Positions 54,769-63,884 of a DNA stretch of 64,000 nt are shown piece by piece. The notes under the pieces are model-generated. The model searched no databases. It was not told where the DNA came from and worked only from the letters and a program-made list of their open reading frames with translations. Origin of the DNA: Pseudomonadota bacterium (GTDB lineage Bacteria > Pseudomonadota > Gammaproteobacteria > Xanthomonadales > Xanthomonadaceae); NCBI GenBank assembly GCA_018242485.1, contig JAFEBV010000043.1:45487-109486 (forward strand). Reading direction: 5' to 3'. A program made the translations under genes and the position numbers. Every line of letters starts with the position of its first letter. The stretch's first letter is position 1.

Positions 54769-55923
54769 TCAGCGTCGCCAGTACTGGTTCTTGTCCTCGG
54801 TGGACACCAGTTCGACCGCGCCCAGTCCCTCGGCAAGGCTGCGCGCGTCGCCGCCCTGCGCCAGCTTGATCTTCAGGCGTACCTCGTTCTGCGAGTCGGC
54901 GAAGCGCAGCGCGTCCTCGTAGGTGATCTCGCCGGCCTGATACAGCTCGAACAGGCTCTGGTCGAAGGTGCGCATGCCGAGGTTGGTGGACTCCTTCATC
55001 ACGTCCTTGAGCTTGTGGATCTCTCCGTCGCGGATGTAGTCCTGCACCAGCGGCGTGCCGATCAGGATTTCCAGCGCCACCCGGCGCGCCTTGCCGTCGG
55101 GCGTGGGAATCAATTGCTGGGCGACCACGCCCTTGAGGTTCATCGACATGTCCATCAGCAACTGATGGCGGCGATCCTCGGGGAAGAAGTTGATAATGCG
55201 ATCCATCGCCTGATTGGCGTTGTTGGCGTGCAGGGTGCACAGCACGAGGTGGCCGGTCTCGGCGAAGGCGATGGCGTGATCCATGCCCTCGCGGGTGCGC
55301 ACCTCGCCGATCATGATCACGTCCGGCGCCTGGCGCAGAGTGTTCTTCAGCGCGTTTTCCCAGTTGTCGGTGTCGATGCCGACCTCGCGCTGGGTGACGA
55401 TACAGCCCTCGTGCTTGTGCACGAACTCGATCGGATCCTCGATGGTGATGATGTGCCCGGTCGAGTTGAGGTTGCGGTAGCCGATCATCGCCGCCAGCGA
55501 GGTGGACTTGCCGGTGCCGGTGGCGCCGACGAAGATGATGATGCCGCGCTTGGTCATCGCCAGCGACTTGATGATCGGCGGCAGGCTCAACTCCTCCACC
55601 GTCGGGATCTTGGTCTCGATCCGGCGCAGCACCATGCCGACCTGGTTGCGCTGGTAGAAGCAGCTCACGCGGAAGCGGCCCACGCCGGCCACGCCGATGG
55701 CGAAGTTGCACTCGTGGGTTTTCTCGAACTCCTCGCGCTGCGGCGGGGTCATCACGTTGAGCACGAGATCGCGGCTCTGCTGCGAGGTGAGCGCCGCCTG
55801 GGTGATCGGGCTGATCTTGCCGTGCACCTTCATCGCCGGCGGCATGCCCGCGGTGATGAACAAGTCCGACGCCTTGTTGTGCGCCATCAGCTTGAGGTAG
55901 GAGGTGAAGTCGATGCCGCTCAT
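54769..55923 (-). CDS. pilU: type IV pilus ATPase PilU
   Basis: The 384-residue protein starts MSGIDFTSYLKLMAHNKASD and has the PilT/PilU hexameric ATPase features: Walker A FVGATGTGKSTSLAA, the aspartate box TIEDPIEFVHKHE, Walker B region DVIMIGEVRTREGMDHAI, and the His box HLVLCTLHANN. The glycine-rich GATGTGKS and the long C-terminus (DSQNEVRLKIKLAQGG) place it in PilU. PilU assists PilT in pilus retraction. The pilT gene lies upstream on the same strand, and the two are separated by an inverted heptamer element. Confidence 0.93.
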   Translation of the reverse strand: MSGIDFTSYLKLMAHNKASDLFITAGMPPAMKVHGKISPITQAALTSQQSRDLVLNVMTPPQREEFEKTHECNFAIGVAGVGRFRVSCFYQRNQVGMVLRRIETKIPTVEELSLPPIIKSLAMTKRGIIIFVGATGTGKSTSLAAMIGYRNLNSTGHIITIEDPIEFVHKHEGCIVTQREVGIDTDNWENALKNTLRQAPDVIMIGEVRTREGMDHAIAFAETGHLVLCTLHANNANQAMDRIINFFPEDRRHQLLMDMSMNLKGVVAQQLIPTPDGKARRVALEILIGTPLVQDYIRDGEIHKLKDVMKESTNLGMRTFDQSLFELYQAGEITYEDALRFADSQNEVRLKIKLAQGGDARSLAEGLGAVELVSTEDKNQYWRR

Positions 55924-55933
55924 GGGGCTGCTC

Positions 55934-56045
55934 CGTGAATCGTGAATGGTGAATGGTGAATCGTTGAAACGGAGCTCGGAAACCGTGGCGACCTCAACCT
56001 GAAGCATCGCCTTTTCGATTCACGATTCACGATTCACGATTCACG
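55934..56045. repeat. inverted heptamer-array element between pilT and pilU
   Basis: Four units TGAATCG, TGAATGG, TGAATGG, TGAATCG (55936-55963) face four perfect CGATTCA units (56016-56043) across a GC-rich core. The element has the same architecture as that between pheS and pheT but a different core, so a 28-bp imperfect inverted repeat could fold in the transcript. Confidence 0.85.
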
Positions 56046-56050
56046 TCCCG

Positions 56051-57088
56051 TCACTCGAACAACTTCTTGTCCTTGGCGTATTCCTTCGCGGTCGGGCGGG
56101 TGATCTGGCCGCGCTTGACCATGTCCTGCAGGCATTGATCCAAGGTCTGCATGCCGATGTTCTGGCCGGTCTGGATCGACGAATACATCTGCGCGACCTT
56201 GTCCTCGCGGATCAGGTTGCGGATAGCCGGGGTGCCGATCATGATCTCGTGCGCGGCGATGCGCCCGCCGCCGACCTTCTTCAGCAGCGCCTGTGCGATC
56301 ACCGCGCGCAGCGACTCGGACAGCATCGAACGCACCATGGGCTTCTCGCCCGCCGGGAACACGTCGATGATGCGGTCGATGGTCTTGGCCGCCGAACTGG
56401 TGTGCAGGGTGCCGAACACGAGGTGGCCGGTCTCGGCGGCAGTCAGGGCCAGCCGGATCGTCTCCAGATCGCGCATTTCGCCGACGAGGATGTAGTCGGG
56501 GTCTTCACGCAGTGCCGAGCGCAGGGCTTCGTTGAATCCGTGGGTGTCGCGGTGCACCTCGCGCTGGTTGACCAGGCACTTCTGCGAGGTGTGCACGAAC
56601 TCGATCGGATCCTCAACGGTGAGGATGTGCGCGTATTCCTTCTTGTTGATGTGGTCGACCATCGCCGCCAGCGTGGTCGATTTGCCCGAGCCGGTCGGGC
56701 CGGTGCACAGGATCAGGCCCTGCGGTTGCTCGATGACCTCGCGGAAGATCGGCGGGCAGGCCAGATCCTCCAGCGTGAGCACCTCGGAGGGGATCGTCCG
56801 GAACACCGCGCCGGCGCCGCGGTTCTGGTTGAAGGCGTTGACGCGGAAGCGCGCCATGCCGGCGATCTCGAACGAGAAGTCGACTTCGAGGAATTCTTCG
56901 TAATCGCGCCGCTGCTTGTCCGACATGATGTCGTACACCAGCGAGTGCACCTGCTTGTGCTCCAGCGCGGGGATGTTGATCCGGCGCACGTCGCCATCGA
57001 CGCGGATCATCGGCGGCAGCCCGGCCGACAGGTGCAGGTCGGATGCCTTGTTCTTGACCGAGAAAGCCAGCAGTTCAGCGATGTCCAT
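56051..57088 (-). CDS. pilT: type IV pilus retraction ATPase PilT
   Basis: The 345-residue protein begins MDIAELLAFSVKNKASDLHLSAG, the standard PilT start. Walker A is TGPTGSGKSTTLAAM, the Asp box TVEDPIEFVHTSQ, Walker B DYILVGEMRDLET and the His box HLVFGTLHTSSA. The C-terminal AIRNLIRE retraction motif (AIRNLIREDKVAQ) is intact. PilT powers pilus retraction for twitching. It is divergent from the hypothetical 57.3 kb gene, and from yggS-proC beyond it. Confidence 0.97.
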   Translation of the reverse strand: MDIAELLAFSVKNKASDLHLSAGLPPMIRVDGDVRRINIPALEHKQVHSLVYDIMSDKQRRDYEEFLEVDFSFEIAGMARFRVNAFNQNRGAGAVFRTIPSEVLTLEDLACPPIFREVIEQPQGLILCTGPTGSGKSTTLAAMVDHINKKEYAHILTVEDPIEFVHTSQKCLVNQREVHRDTHGFNEALRSALREDPDYILVGEMRDLETIRLALTAAETGHLVFGTLHTSSAAKTIDRIIDVFPAGEKPMVRSMLSESLRAVIAQALLKKVGGGRIAAHEIMIGTPAIRNLIREDKVAQMYSSIQTGQNIGMQTLDQCLQDMVKRGQITRPTAKEYAKDKKLFE

Positions 57089-57268
57089 GCGCGTCCCCCT
57101 ACGCCTGATATGGATGTCCGCGCCGAGTATAGCGCCATTCGGCACGCGGCTATCCAGCCCTGCAACGATTCCTGTCTGGCCCGCGGCCGGCACGCCAGCA
57201 GCGCCCCCGGGGCGTGTAAGCTGGCGGCCTTCCCGCAACCTCGCGACGCTGATTCCCGGAATCCGACC

Positions 57269-57742
57269 ATGCACCCATCGCCCCGTTTCCTGCTTGCCGC
57301 CGGCTTGCTTGCCGCATCCACCACCGCGTTCGCCGCCACCGCATTCGCCGCCACCGCCTCGGTATCCGGCCCGCAGTCGTTCATCGACGGCACCCCGCGG
57401 ACGAAAAACGACGCCCAGTTGGTGCCGGTGCAGATCGTCTCGGTGGACGGCAACCCCGTGCGCGAAAACCCGTTGCAGTTGTATCCGGGACCGCACTGGC
57501 TGGAAGTCGCCGGGCCGTCCGCGCGACCGGGGCAGATGGCGATCCAGTCGTCCGCGCTGCGGGTCGATCCGTGCACCTACTATTACCTCGCCGCGCGCAA
57601 GAATCCCCTGCAACCCGGGCAGTGGAAGGTGATCGTCGACGGCGAGGACACCATGGTCGCCTGCAATCCGGCCGACGAGATCAAGAAGGCACAGGCCGCA
57701 GCACGCGCAAATCCACCCAAGGCACCGCCTGCCTCGCACTGA
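57269..57742 (+). CDS. exported hypothetical protein between pilT and yggS
   Basis: The 157-residue protein has a signal peptide (FLLAAGLLAASTTAFAATAFA) and a mature part with QIVSVDGNPVRENPLQLYPG, LRVDPCTYYYLAARK and IVDGEDTMVACNPADEIK. Two cysteines in the mature part may form a disulfide. I do not recognise a family. It starts divergently from pilT with a 180-base spacer and precedes yggS by 43 bases, so the two could be cotranscribed. Confidence 0.65.
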   Translation: MHPSPRFLLAAGLLAASTTAFAATAFAATASVSGPQSFIDGTPRTKNDAQLVPVQIVSVDGNPVRENPLQLYPGPHWLEVAGPSARPGQMAIQSSALRVDPCTYYYLAARKNPLQPGQWKVIVDGEDTMVACNPADEIKKAQAAARANPPKAPPASH

Positions 57743-57785
57743 CGGATCTTCACCCCGAGCGCAGCCGGATCGCCTCATCCAAGTC

Positions 57786-58487
57786 ATGACGAGGGACGCT
57801 CCTGCTGATCGCCTCGCGGAGATACTCGGTCGCATGCGCGCGGCCGAAACCGGCCGCATCGGCACGAACGCGCCACACGTCGCGCGTTTGCTGGCGGTTT
57901 CCAAGACCCGAGCCGCCGACGAGGTGGCGGCGCTGGTGGCCTGCGGGCAGCGCGCCTTCGGCGAGAACTACGTGCAGGAAGCGCTGGCCAAACAGCCCGC
58001 CTTGCAGCACCTGCATTTGGAATGGCACCTGATCGGGCATCTGCAATCCAACAAGGCGCGCGAAGCGGCCTGCGCTTTCGACTGGGTGCAGACCGTGGAC
58101 CGCGCCAAACTGGTGCCCCTGCTCGCCCGCCACCGCCCGCCGGAGCGTGCACCGCTGAACCTGCTGGTGCAGGTGAACATCGACGACGAGGCAAGCAAGT
58201 CCGGATGCCGTCCGGACGAGATTGCCGCACTCGCAAACACGATCGTGGCTCAGCCGCGCCTGTGCCTGCGCGGACTGATGGCAATACCGGCGCCCGATCC
58301 GGACATGGCGCGGCGTCGCGATGCGTTCCGCGCGATGAAGGCGCTGTTCGACGACCTCGCCGCCCGTCATCCCGGCATCGACACCCTGTCGATGGGGATG
58401 AGCGAGGACTACGAACTGGCGATCGCCGAAGGCGCGACGCTGGTGCGGATCGGCACCGCGTTGTTCGGACCACGGAACGGACGCTGA
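57786..58487 (+). CDS. yggS: YggS-family pyridoxal phosphate homeostasis protein
   Basis: The 233-residue TIM-barrel protein has the PLP-lysine motif LLAVSKTRAADEV near residue 36, GERAFGENYVQEAL-like QRAFGENYVQEALAK, and LEWHLIGHLQSNKA. It binds PLP without catalysing a reaction and buffers vitamin B6 pools. The yggS-proC order beside pilT is the common gammaproteobacterial arrangement. Confidence 0.95.
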   Translation: MTRDAPADRLAEILGRMRAAETGRIGTNAPHVARLLAVSKTRAADEVAALVACGQRAFGENYVQEALAKQPALQHLHLEWHLIGHLQSNKAREAACAFDWVQTVDRAKLVPLLARHRPPERAPLNLLVQVNIDDEASKSGCRPDEIAALANTIVAQPRLCLRGLMAIPAPDPDMARRRDAFRAMKALFDDLAARHPGIDTLSMGMSEDYELAIAEGATLVRIGTALFGPRNGR

Positions 58488-58599
58488 CCCACATTCGGCC
58501 GAGATGCGTATCGTCACTCATCTCAACATCCCACCGTGGTTTGTGCGCCGCACAACAGCAGTTGCTATGCTCGCCCTGCCCCGCATCGCATCGCCCGCC

Positions 58600-59493
58600 A
58601 TGCTTCCGACCGCAACGCCGCCTTCCCCTCCTGTCCGTGCCGCCCGCAGCCAAGGCGCGTCGCCAGCCGCGACCGCCTTCATCGGCGGCGGCAACGTCGC
58701 CCGCAGCATGCTCGGCGGCCTGGTGGCGCGCGGTACGCCGGTGGCGCAATTGCGTGTGTCCGAACCGGATGCGGAACTGCGCGCGGCGCTGGTTCGCGAC
58801 TTCGGCGTGACCGCGCACATCGCCAACATGGACGCGGCTGCGAGCGCCGAGGTGTGGGTACTGGCGGTCAAGCCGCAGATCCTGCGCGGGGTCTGCGAGG
58901 AACTGGCCGCGCTCGCCGCGCGCGCACGACCGCTGGTAGTCACCCTCGCCGCCGGCATTCCGATCGCCGCGGTCGAGCGCTGGTTGTCGCCCTGCGGCGG
59001 CGGCTCGTTGCCGATCGTGCGAGCGATGCCCAACACGCCCGCGCTGGTCGGCGCCAGCGCCACGGCACTATGCGCAAACGCGCACGTCGCGCCAGCCCAG
59101 AAGGGGCGCGCGCAACGTTTGTTCGACGCGGTCGGCACGGTTGCCTGGATCGGCGACGAGCACCTGATGGACACCGTCACCGCGACATCCGGCAGCGGCC
59201 CAGCCTATATGTTCGCGCTGGTGGAAGCCATGCAGGCCGCGGCGGTGGCGCAGGGCCTGCCCATCGATGTCGCCCGCACCCTGATCGCGCAAACCGTGCT
59301 CGGCGCGGGGCGCATGCTGGTGGAATCAGGCGAGGACGCCGCAACCCTGCGCCGCCGCGTCACCTCGCCCGGCGGCGTCACCGAGCAGGCGCTGCGGTGT
59401 TTCACCGAGGGCGGCTTCGATGATCTGGTCGCGAACGCCATCGCTGCGGCAACCACGCGTGGCGTCGAACTGGCAGCCCAGTACGCGGATTGA
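58600..59493 (+). CDS. proC: pyrroline-5-carboxylate reductase
   Basis: The 297-residue enzyme has the N-terminal NADPH motif AFIGGGNVARSMLGGL, the conserved VWVLAVKPQIL segment, RAMPNTPALVGAS and the C-terminal VTATSGSGPAYMFALVEA plus VTSPGGVTEQAL. It reduces P5C to proline. The start is uncertain; the ATG giving MLPTATPPSPPVR was used, and the core begins near residue 25, so an N-terminal extension is present. It converges on the BtuF-like gene. Confidence 0.94.
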   Translation: MLPTATPPSPPVRAARSQGASPAATAFIGGGNVARSMLGGLVARGTPVAQLRVSEPDAELRAALVRDFGVTAHIANMDAAASAEVWVLAVKPQILRGVCEELAALAARARPLVVTLAAGIPIAAVERWLSPCGGGSLPIVRAMPNTPALVGASATALCANAHVAPAQKGRAQRLFDAVGTVAWIGDEHLMDTVTATSGSGPAYMFALVEAMQAAAVAQGLPIDVARTLIAQTVLGAGRMLVESGEDAATLRRRVTSPGGVTEQALRCFTEGGFDDLVANAIAAATTRGVELAAQYAD

Positions 59494-59500
59494 GGAAGCG

Positions 59501-59520
59501 CCGCGCCGTCAGCGGCGCGG
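59501..59520. terminator. possible bidirectional hairpin between proC and BtuF-like gene
   Basis: CCGCGCCG pairs with CGGCGCGG around TCAG in the 29-base gap between converging stops. No T-tract follows, so termination is uncertain. Confidence 0.4.
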
Positions 59521-59522
59521 AC

Positions 59523-60311
59523 TCAGTGCCGCGCCTGCCAGCGCCGGATGATGCGCGCCAGTTCACGCACGCCGTCGGTCAACGCCGCGGGGCCCGGTTG
59601 CAGGATCAGCGGCGACTTGATTTCGTGCAACTCGCCATCGCGCACCGCCGGGATCTCATCCCAGCCAGGACGCGCGGCCACACGTTCGGGACGGAATTTC
59701 TTGCCGCACCACGAGCCGATGACGATGTCCGGCGCGTGCCGCACCACCTCGCCCGGATCGGCGAGGATGCGCTGCTTCGCCAGCGACTCCAGCGCGCGTT
59801 CGGGAAAGATGTCGTCGCCGCCGGCGATGCGGATCAACTCGGCCACCCAGCGGATGCCGGTGATCGGCGGCTCGTCCCATTCCTCGAAATACACCTTCGG
59901 CTGCGGCCTGCCGGCCGCCTGCGCGGCGATCGCATCGAGCCCGCGCGCCAGATCGTCGGCCAGCGTCTGTGCGCGTTCACCCGCCCCGACCAGCGCACCC
60001 AAGCGGCGGATATAGGCGAGGATGCCCTCGACGCTGCGATGGTTGCTGATCCAGACTTCCACGCCACGACGGATCAATTCGGCGGCGATGTCGGCCTGGA
60101 TGTCGGAGAACCCGATCGCGAAATCCGGACGCAACGCGAGGATCGCCTCGATCTTCGCCGAGGTGAAGGCGCTTACCTTGGGCTTGTCGCGCCGCGCGGC
60201 CGGCGGACGCACGGTGAAGCCGGAGATGCCGACGATACGATGCTGCTCGCCGAGCAGATACAGGGTCTCGGTCGGCTCCTCGGTGAGGCAAACGATCCTC
60301 TGTGGTTCCAT
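59523..60311 (-). CDS. BtuF-like periplasmic-binding-fold protein without signal peptide
   Basis: The 262-residue protein has the helical-backbone metal/siderophore-binding fold (LTEEPTETLYLLGEQHRIVGIS, FAIGFSDIQADIAAEL, FEEWDEPPITGIRW and DIVIGSWCGKKF). No signal peptide is visible with the ATG MEPQRIVCLTEEP, chosen because GGAGGGGGG lies immediately upstream. Cytoplasmic homologues of this fold exist in the cobalamin-binding protein family. No transporter genes flank it, so the ligand is not known. It converges on proC and is divergent from the 60.4 kb lipoprotein gene. Confidence 0.78.
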   Translation of the reverse strand: MEPQRIVCLTEEPTETLYLLGEQHRIVGISGFTVRPPAARRDKPKVSAFTSAKIEAILALRPDFAIGFSDIQADIAAELIRRGVEVWISNHRSVEGILAYIRRLGALVGAGERAQTLADDLARGLDAIAAQAAGRPQPKVYFEEWDEPPITGIRWVAELIRIAGGDDIFPERALESLAKQRILADPGEVVRHAPDIVIGSWCGKKFRPERVAARPGWDEIPAVRDGELHEIKSPLILQPGPAALTDGVRELARIIRRWQARH

Positions 60312-60448
60312 CCCCCCTCCCGGTTTCATTCAATAGCCTGCCAACCGTCCATCGTCCTGCCGATGCCGTACAAGCCCCGGGACGCCGTGCGGGCAGCGGG
60401 GCATTCTGGCACGTCGTATGATCGGCGCAGCCAATGCGGAACGAAGCC

Positions 60449-61297
60449 ATGCGCACACCCTGGATCGCACCGATGCTCGCCCCGTTGTTGCTGGTGAGCT
60501 GTTCGTGCTCGCAGCGGCCGGCGGCTCCCGCAGCAGCGGCCGCTTCGTCCACGCCGGCACGGCAGATCGGTACGGCGCACGCTGCTCCATCAACGAGCGC
60601 TCCGCTGCCAGTCGCCGCAATTGACGCATCCGATCCCGCACACGCGACCGACGCCGCGCCTGCCGCCGCCGGCCAGACCCTGCGCATCGCCCTCGTCGAT
60701 GCGCGCACGCGCCAGCCGGTCTATCACGCCGGCCTGACCCTGGCCGGCGCGACCACCCTGCAATGGACCGACCGCCAAGGGCGTTACGACTGGATCGGCG
60801 GATTCCCGATCCGGGGGGCGATAGAAATTCGCTGTCCGGCCTTGCGCGCGGAAGTCGGCCGCAAGCTCAAAACGGTTTCCTACGTCGCACAGGGCCAGTT
60901 GACCGCACTGGACACGAGCATCGATGCCGGCACATGCGCCGAACCGCCCGAGCGCACGTCCGGCGGCATGTTCGCCGGCACCTTGTTCCCCTACTACGGC
61001 CACGGCGCCTTCATCCCCTGCGGCGGCATGCCTGCCGATGCCACGTTCTACGGCAACGCCAAGGCCGCGTGGGTGAACATGAGCGTGGCCGCAACAGCGC
61101 AATACAACGCCGCGCGCAAGACGGCCGGAATTGACGCAGCCACGGACAAGCCCATGCACGTGGAGTGGAGCGGCCGCCTGATCGGTCCGGGAGGCTACGG
61201 CTTGCAGGGAGCCTTCGCCTATCGCCTCGACGTGGACGCGGTGGGTAAAGTCACCGCAGGGTTCACCGACGACTGTCCGGCCGCCAGCCTGCAATGA
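60449..61297 (+). CDS. predicted lipoprotein with Ala/Pro-rich linker
   Basis: The ATG at MRTPWIAPMLAPLLLVSC gives a clear lipobox (LLVSC), so the 282-residue product is likely a lipoprotein. An Ala-Pro-Ser-rich linker is followed by a domain with LRIALVDARTRQPVYHAGL, GRYDWIGGFPIRGAIEI, and a C-terminal part with several cysteines (TCAEPPERTS, PCGGMPADA, DDCPAASLQ). The NALVDARTRQPV-like strand resembles a carboxypeptidase regulatory/Big-type fold. I cannot name a family. A longer in-frame start lies 15 bases upstream. Confidence 0.7.
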   Translation: MRTPWIAPMLAPLLLVSCSCSQRPAAPAAAAASSTPARQIGTAHAAPSTSAPLPVAAIDASDPAHATDAAPAAAGQTLRIALVDARTRQPVYHAGLTLAGATTLQWTDRQGRYDWIGGFPIRGAIEIRCPALRAEVGRKLKTVSYVAQGQLTALDTSIDAGTCAEPPERTSGGMFAGTLFPYYGHGAFIPCGGMPADATFYGNAKAAWVNMSVAATAQYNAARKTAGIDAATDKPMHVEWSGRLIGPGGYGLQGAFAYRLDVDAVGKVTAGFTDDCPAASLQ

Positions 61298-61419
61298 GTC
61301 CAGCGAAAGGCAGGGGAAGCTTCGTGGGCGGGCGAGCCGGCGGCGTGACAACGCCATTATCGAGGATGATCACCATCGACCATCCCGGCGGCGTATCGCG
61401 CCATTCAAGGTGACTACCG

Positions 61420-62208
61420 ATGATTCCCCGCCTGATCACCATGCCGCACAGCCACTACTGCGAGAAAGCGCGCTGGGCGCTGGATCTGTCGGGCATCGCG
61501 TATGTCGAGCACGCGCATCCGCCGTTGCTGCACATGCTCGCGACCAAGCCGCGCGGCGGCCGCAGCGTTCCGGTGTTCGAGCATGACGGCAAAAATTACA
61601 CGGACAGCACCGACATCCTGCTGCGTCTGGATGCCTTGGGGGCCAACCTGTACCCGCTCGACCCCGAACGGCGCCGCGATGCGCTGGCCCTGGAAGACGA
61701 TTTCGACACGGTCCTCGGCCCGCATGCGCGGCGCTGGGTGTATGCGCAGTTGCTGGCGCATTCGCGCCTGCTGTTGAAGGTGATGACGCCCGGCGCTTCC
61801 ACGCTGGAACGGATCGCGTACCCAGCCATTTTGCCGTTCGTGAAACGGCTGATACGCAAATCGCTGCGGATCACACCGGCCAGCGCCGAACGTTCGCTGG
61901 GCCTCGTCCATCAAACCTTCACTCAGGTCGAACAACGGCTGAGCGATGGCCGGCCGTATCTGGCGGGCGAACGCTTCACCGCGGCTGATTTTACCTTTGC
62001 ATCGCTGGCCGCTCCCGTGTTGCTGCCACCGCGGTACCGTGGCTGCATGCCCGGTCTGGACGAAGTGCCGCAGACGATGCGCGAGGAGGTACTGCGCTTG
62101 CGCGCGACGGTCGCCGGGCGCTTCGCGTTGCGCATGTTCGAGCAGCATCGCGGCGCATCATCGCAGCCTGAAAAGCACGCATCGCAACGCGCATCGGACA
62201 GCCCTTGA
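61420..62208 (+). CDS. glutathione S-transferase family protein
   Basis: The 262-residue protein has the GST N-terminal thioredoxin-like domain (LITMPHSHYCEKARWALDL with a catalytic-type cysteine, and RSVPVFEHDGKNYTDSTDILL) and an all-helical C-terminal domain (QRLSDGRPYLAGERFTAADF). It probably binds glutathione via the TDSTD segment. The active-site CEK-type motif suggests omega- or beta-like chemistry. Fourteen bases after its stop comes another small gene, so cotranscription is likely. Confidence 0.88.
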   Translation: MIPRLITMPHSHYCEKARWALDLSGIAYVEHAHPPLLHMLATKPRGGRSVPVFEHDGKNYTDSTDILLRLDALGANLYPLDPERRRDALALEDDFDTVLGPHARRWVYAQLLAHSRLLLKVMTPGASTLERIAYPAILPFVKRLIRKSLRITPASAERSLGLVHQTFTQVEQRLSDGRPYLAGERFTAADFTFASLAAPVLLPPRYRGCMPGLDEVPQTMREEVLRLRATVAGRFALRMFEQHRGASSQPEKHASQRASDSP

Positions 62209-62221
62209 GGGTCGCGCCACG

Positions 62222-62629
62222 ATGCCGCACGCCACGAACGCCTATCCCTTCGAATGGAAGATCCTCGCGTTCGCCCATATGTTGTCGGCGCAACAGACTG
62301 CCGGCGATGGGCAGCACGGATTCCTGTTGACGCCCACGACGCACGGCACGATCCGAACCCTGCACTTCGATTGGCCCGCAGGTTCATGGCTACCCCTCGC
62401 CGACGCACGGGATCAAACTTGCGACGCTTACCTGCTGTACGATCCCTTCGAGCCTGACGAACACACGTTCCTGCGTTGGCGGCGGATCGAGCGCGCGACG
62501 ATGGAAGCTCTGATCGGAAGCGTGTTTGAAGACGCCGATTTCCACGCGGTCGCATTGCCGCATGTAAAACCGCCACGCATTGGATGTCCGCTCCTGCAAT
62601 TTCCGGACAGCTGGGATGTGATGTTCTGA
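62222..62629 (+). CDS. small hypothetical protein downstream of the GST gene
   Basis: This 135-residue protein (MPHATNAYPFEWKILAF...DSWDVMF) has no signal peptide, no membrane helix and no domain that I recognise. Its composition is core-like, and it lies 14 bases past the GST stop, which supports cotranscription. A conserved-looking PFEPDEHTFLRWRRIERATM segment could anchor a search. Confidence 0.65.
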   Translation: MPHATNAYPFEWKILAFAHMLSAQQTAGDGQHGFLLTPTTHGTIRTLHFDWPAGSWLPLADARDQTCDAYLLYDPFEPDEHTFLRWRRIERATMEALIGSVFEDADFHAVALPHVKPPRIGCPLLQFPDSWDVMF

Positions 62630-62745
62630 CGCGATGGATCGACGCCTGTTGCGCCCGTACGAATCCATGCCGGATCACCTCGGTGCGATGCACAGACCCG
62701 ACTTCCATCTTTCGAATTCGCGACACGAACCAGGCACCCAACGCC

Positions 62746-63081
62746 ATGAACACCTGCCGCTGCCACACCCCGCCCTTCGATCATCGGGACTTCGTCAAAC
62801 GGCGGATCGGCCGCGATGCAACGCGTGGGCGCGACGGCGAAGTGTCGGTGCTGACGTGCAAGCATTGCGCCGCGCAGTGGCTGCATTACTTCGTCGAATA
62901 CGAGGGCTTCACGGGATCCGGACGCTGGTTCCGCACCCCGATTTCCGACGCGGATGTGGCGACGCTCGCGCCCGAGCAAGCCGTACCGTTCCTGCAACGA
63001 CAAACATGGTTCTTCGAGGGCGGCAGTTACTTCCAGTCCACCGGTCGGCGCGCATCCGGTGTCGTGCACGTGGATCTGTAA
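62746..63081 (+). CDS. small cysteine-containing hypothetical protein
   Basis: The 111-residue protein starts MNTCRCHTPPFDHRDF and contains a second cysteine pair in SVLTCKHCAAQWLHYFVEYE, a possible zinc-ribbon arrangement (C-x-C and C-x-x-C). The rest is rich in aromatic residues. No family is recognised. It follows the previous hypothetical gene by about 115 bases on the same strand. Confidence 0.65.
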   Translation: MNTCRCHTPPFDHRDFVKRRIGRDATRGRDGEVSVLTCKHCAAQWLHYFVEYEGFTGSGRWFRTPISDADVATLAPEQAVPFLQRQTWFFEGGSYFQSTGRRASGVVHVDL

Positions 63082-63247
63082 CGCCTTGCACAGACCTGCG
63101 CTCCCGCGGACTCGATCCGCATTCCGGATCAACCTGTCTTCCTGCGGATAGCCATGCCGGGCCGCCCATCGTGTTGCGAGCAGGTTGACATGACCGACTG
63201 GCAACGCTGAATGAGTCAGCGCTGCCGAAGCCCGCGGCGGCTTCACG

Positions 63248-63850
63248 TCACGGATACAGCATCCGTTTCGACCACACCCCGTCGCGCAGGTCGTAACGTT
63301 GGCGCTCATGCAGGCGAAAATCCACGCCGTACCAGAACTCGATGCCATCGGGGACGACGCGATAGCCGCTCCATCCGGGCGGACGCGGCACCTCGCGGCC
63401 GTCGAAGCGTTGCTCGGCCGCGGCGATCGCGGCTTCGAAATCGGCGCGCGAATCCAGCGTCTGCGACTGCCGCGATGCCCACGCGCCGATCTGGCTCATG
63501 CGCGGGCGGCTGGCGAAGTAGGCGTCGGCCTGCGCGTCATCGACGATTTCAACCCGCCCCTCGATGCGCACCTGCACCGGTTGCGGCAGGTGCTTCCAGT
63601 GGAACAGCAGCGCCGCGCGCGGATTGGCCTGCAACTCGCGGCCCTTGGCGCTGGCAATATGGGTGTAGAACACGAAGCCGCGTGCGTCGAACTCCTTGAG
63701 CAACACCGTGCGCGCGGTCGGACGCCCGTCCGCACTGGCAGTGGCCAGGGTCATCGCGGTCGGCTCGGGATCGGGCGTGCCACGCGCCGCATCGAACAGT
63801 TGGGTGAAGGTGGCGAGGACTTCGGCGGGCAGGTTGGGCATGGCGTCCAT
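63248..63850 (-). CDS. pdxH: pyridoxamine 5'-phosphate oxidase
   Basis: The 200-residue product has the PdxH signatures [25 protein letters not shown] (FMN binding), [35 protein letters not shown], and the C-terminal [15 protein letters not shown]. It makes pyridoxal 5'-phosphate. The start ATG ([11 protein letters not shown]) was chosen; a GTG two codons earlier and an ATG three codons later are alternatives, none with a strong Shine-Dalgarno. A heptamer tandem array begins 35 bases upstream, inside its likely promoter. Confidence 0.95.
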   Translation of the reverse strand: MDAMPNLPAEVLATFTQLFDAARGTPDPEPTAMTLATASADGRPTARTVLLKEFDARGFVFYTHIASAKGRELQANPRAALLFHWKHLPQPVQVRIEGRVEIVDDAQADAYFASRPRMSQIGAWASRQSQTLDSRADFEAAIAAAEQRFDGREVPRPPGWSGYRVVPDGIEFWYGVDFRLHERQRYDLRDGVWSKRMLYP

Positions 63851-63884
63851 GAACACAGGGCAGAAAAACCAATAGAGCTATCGT

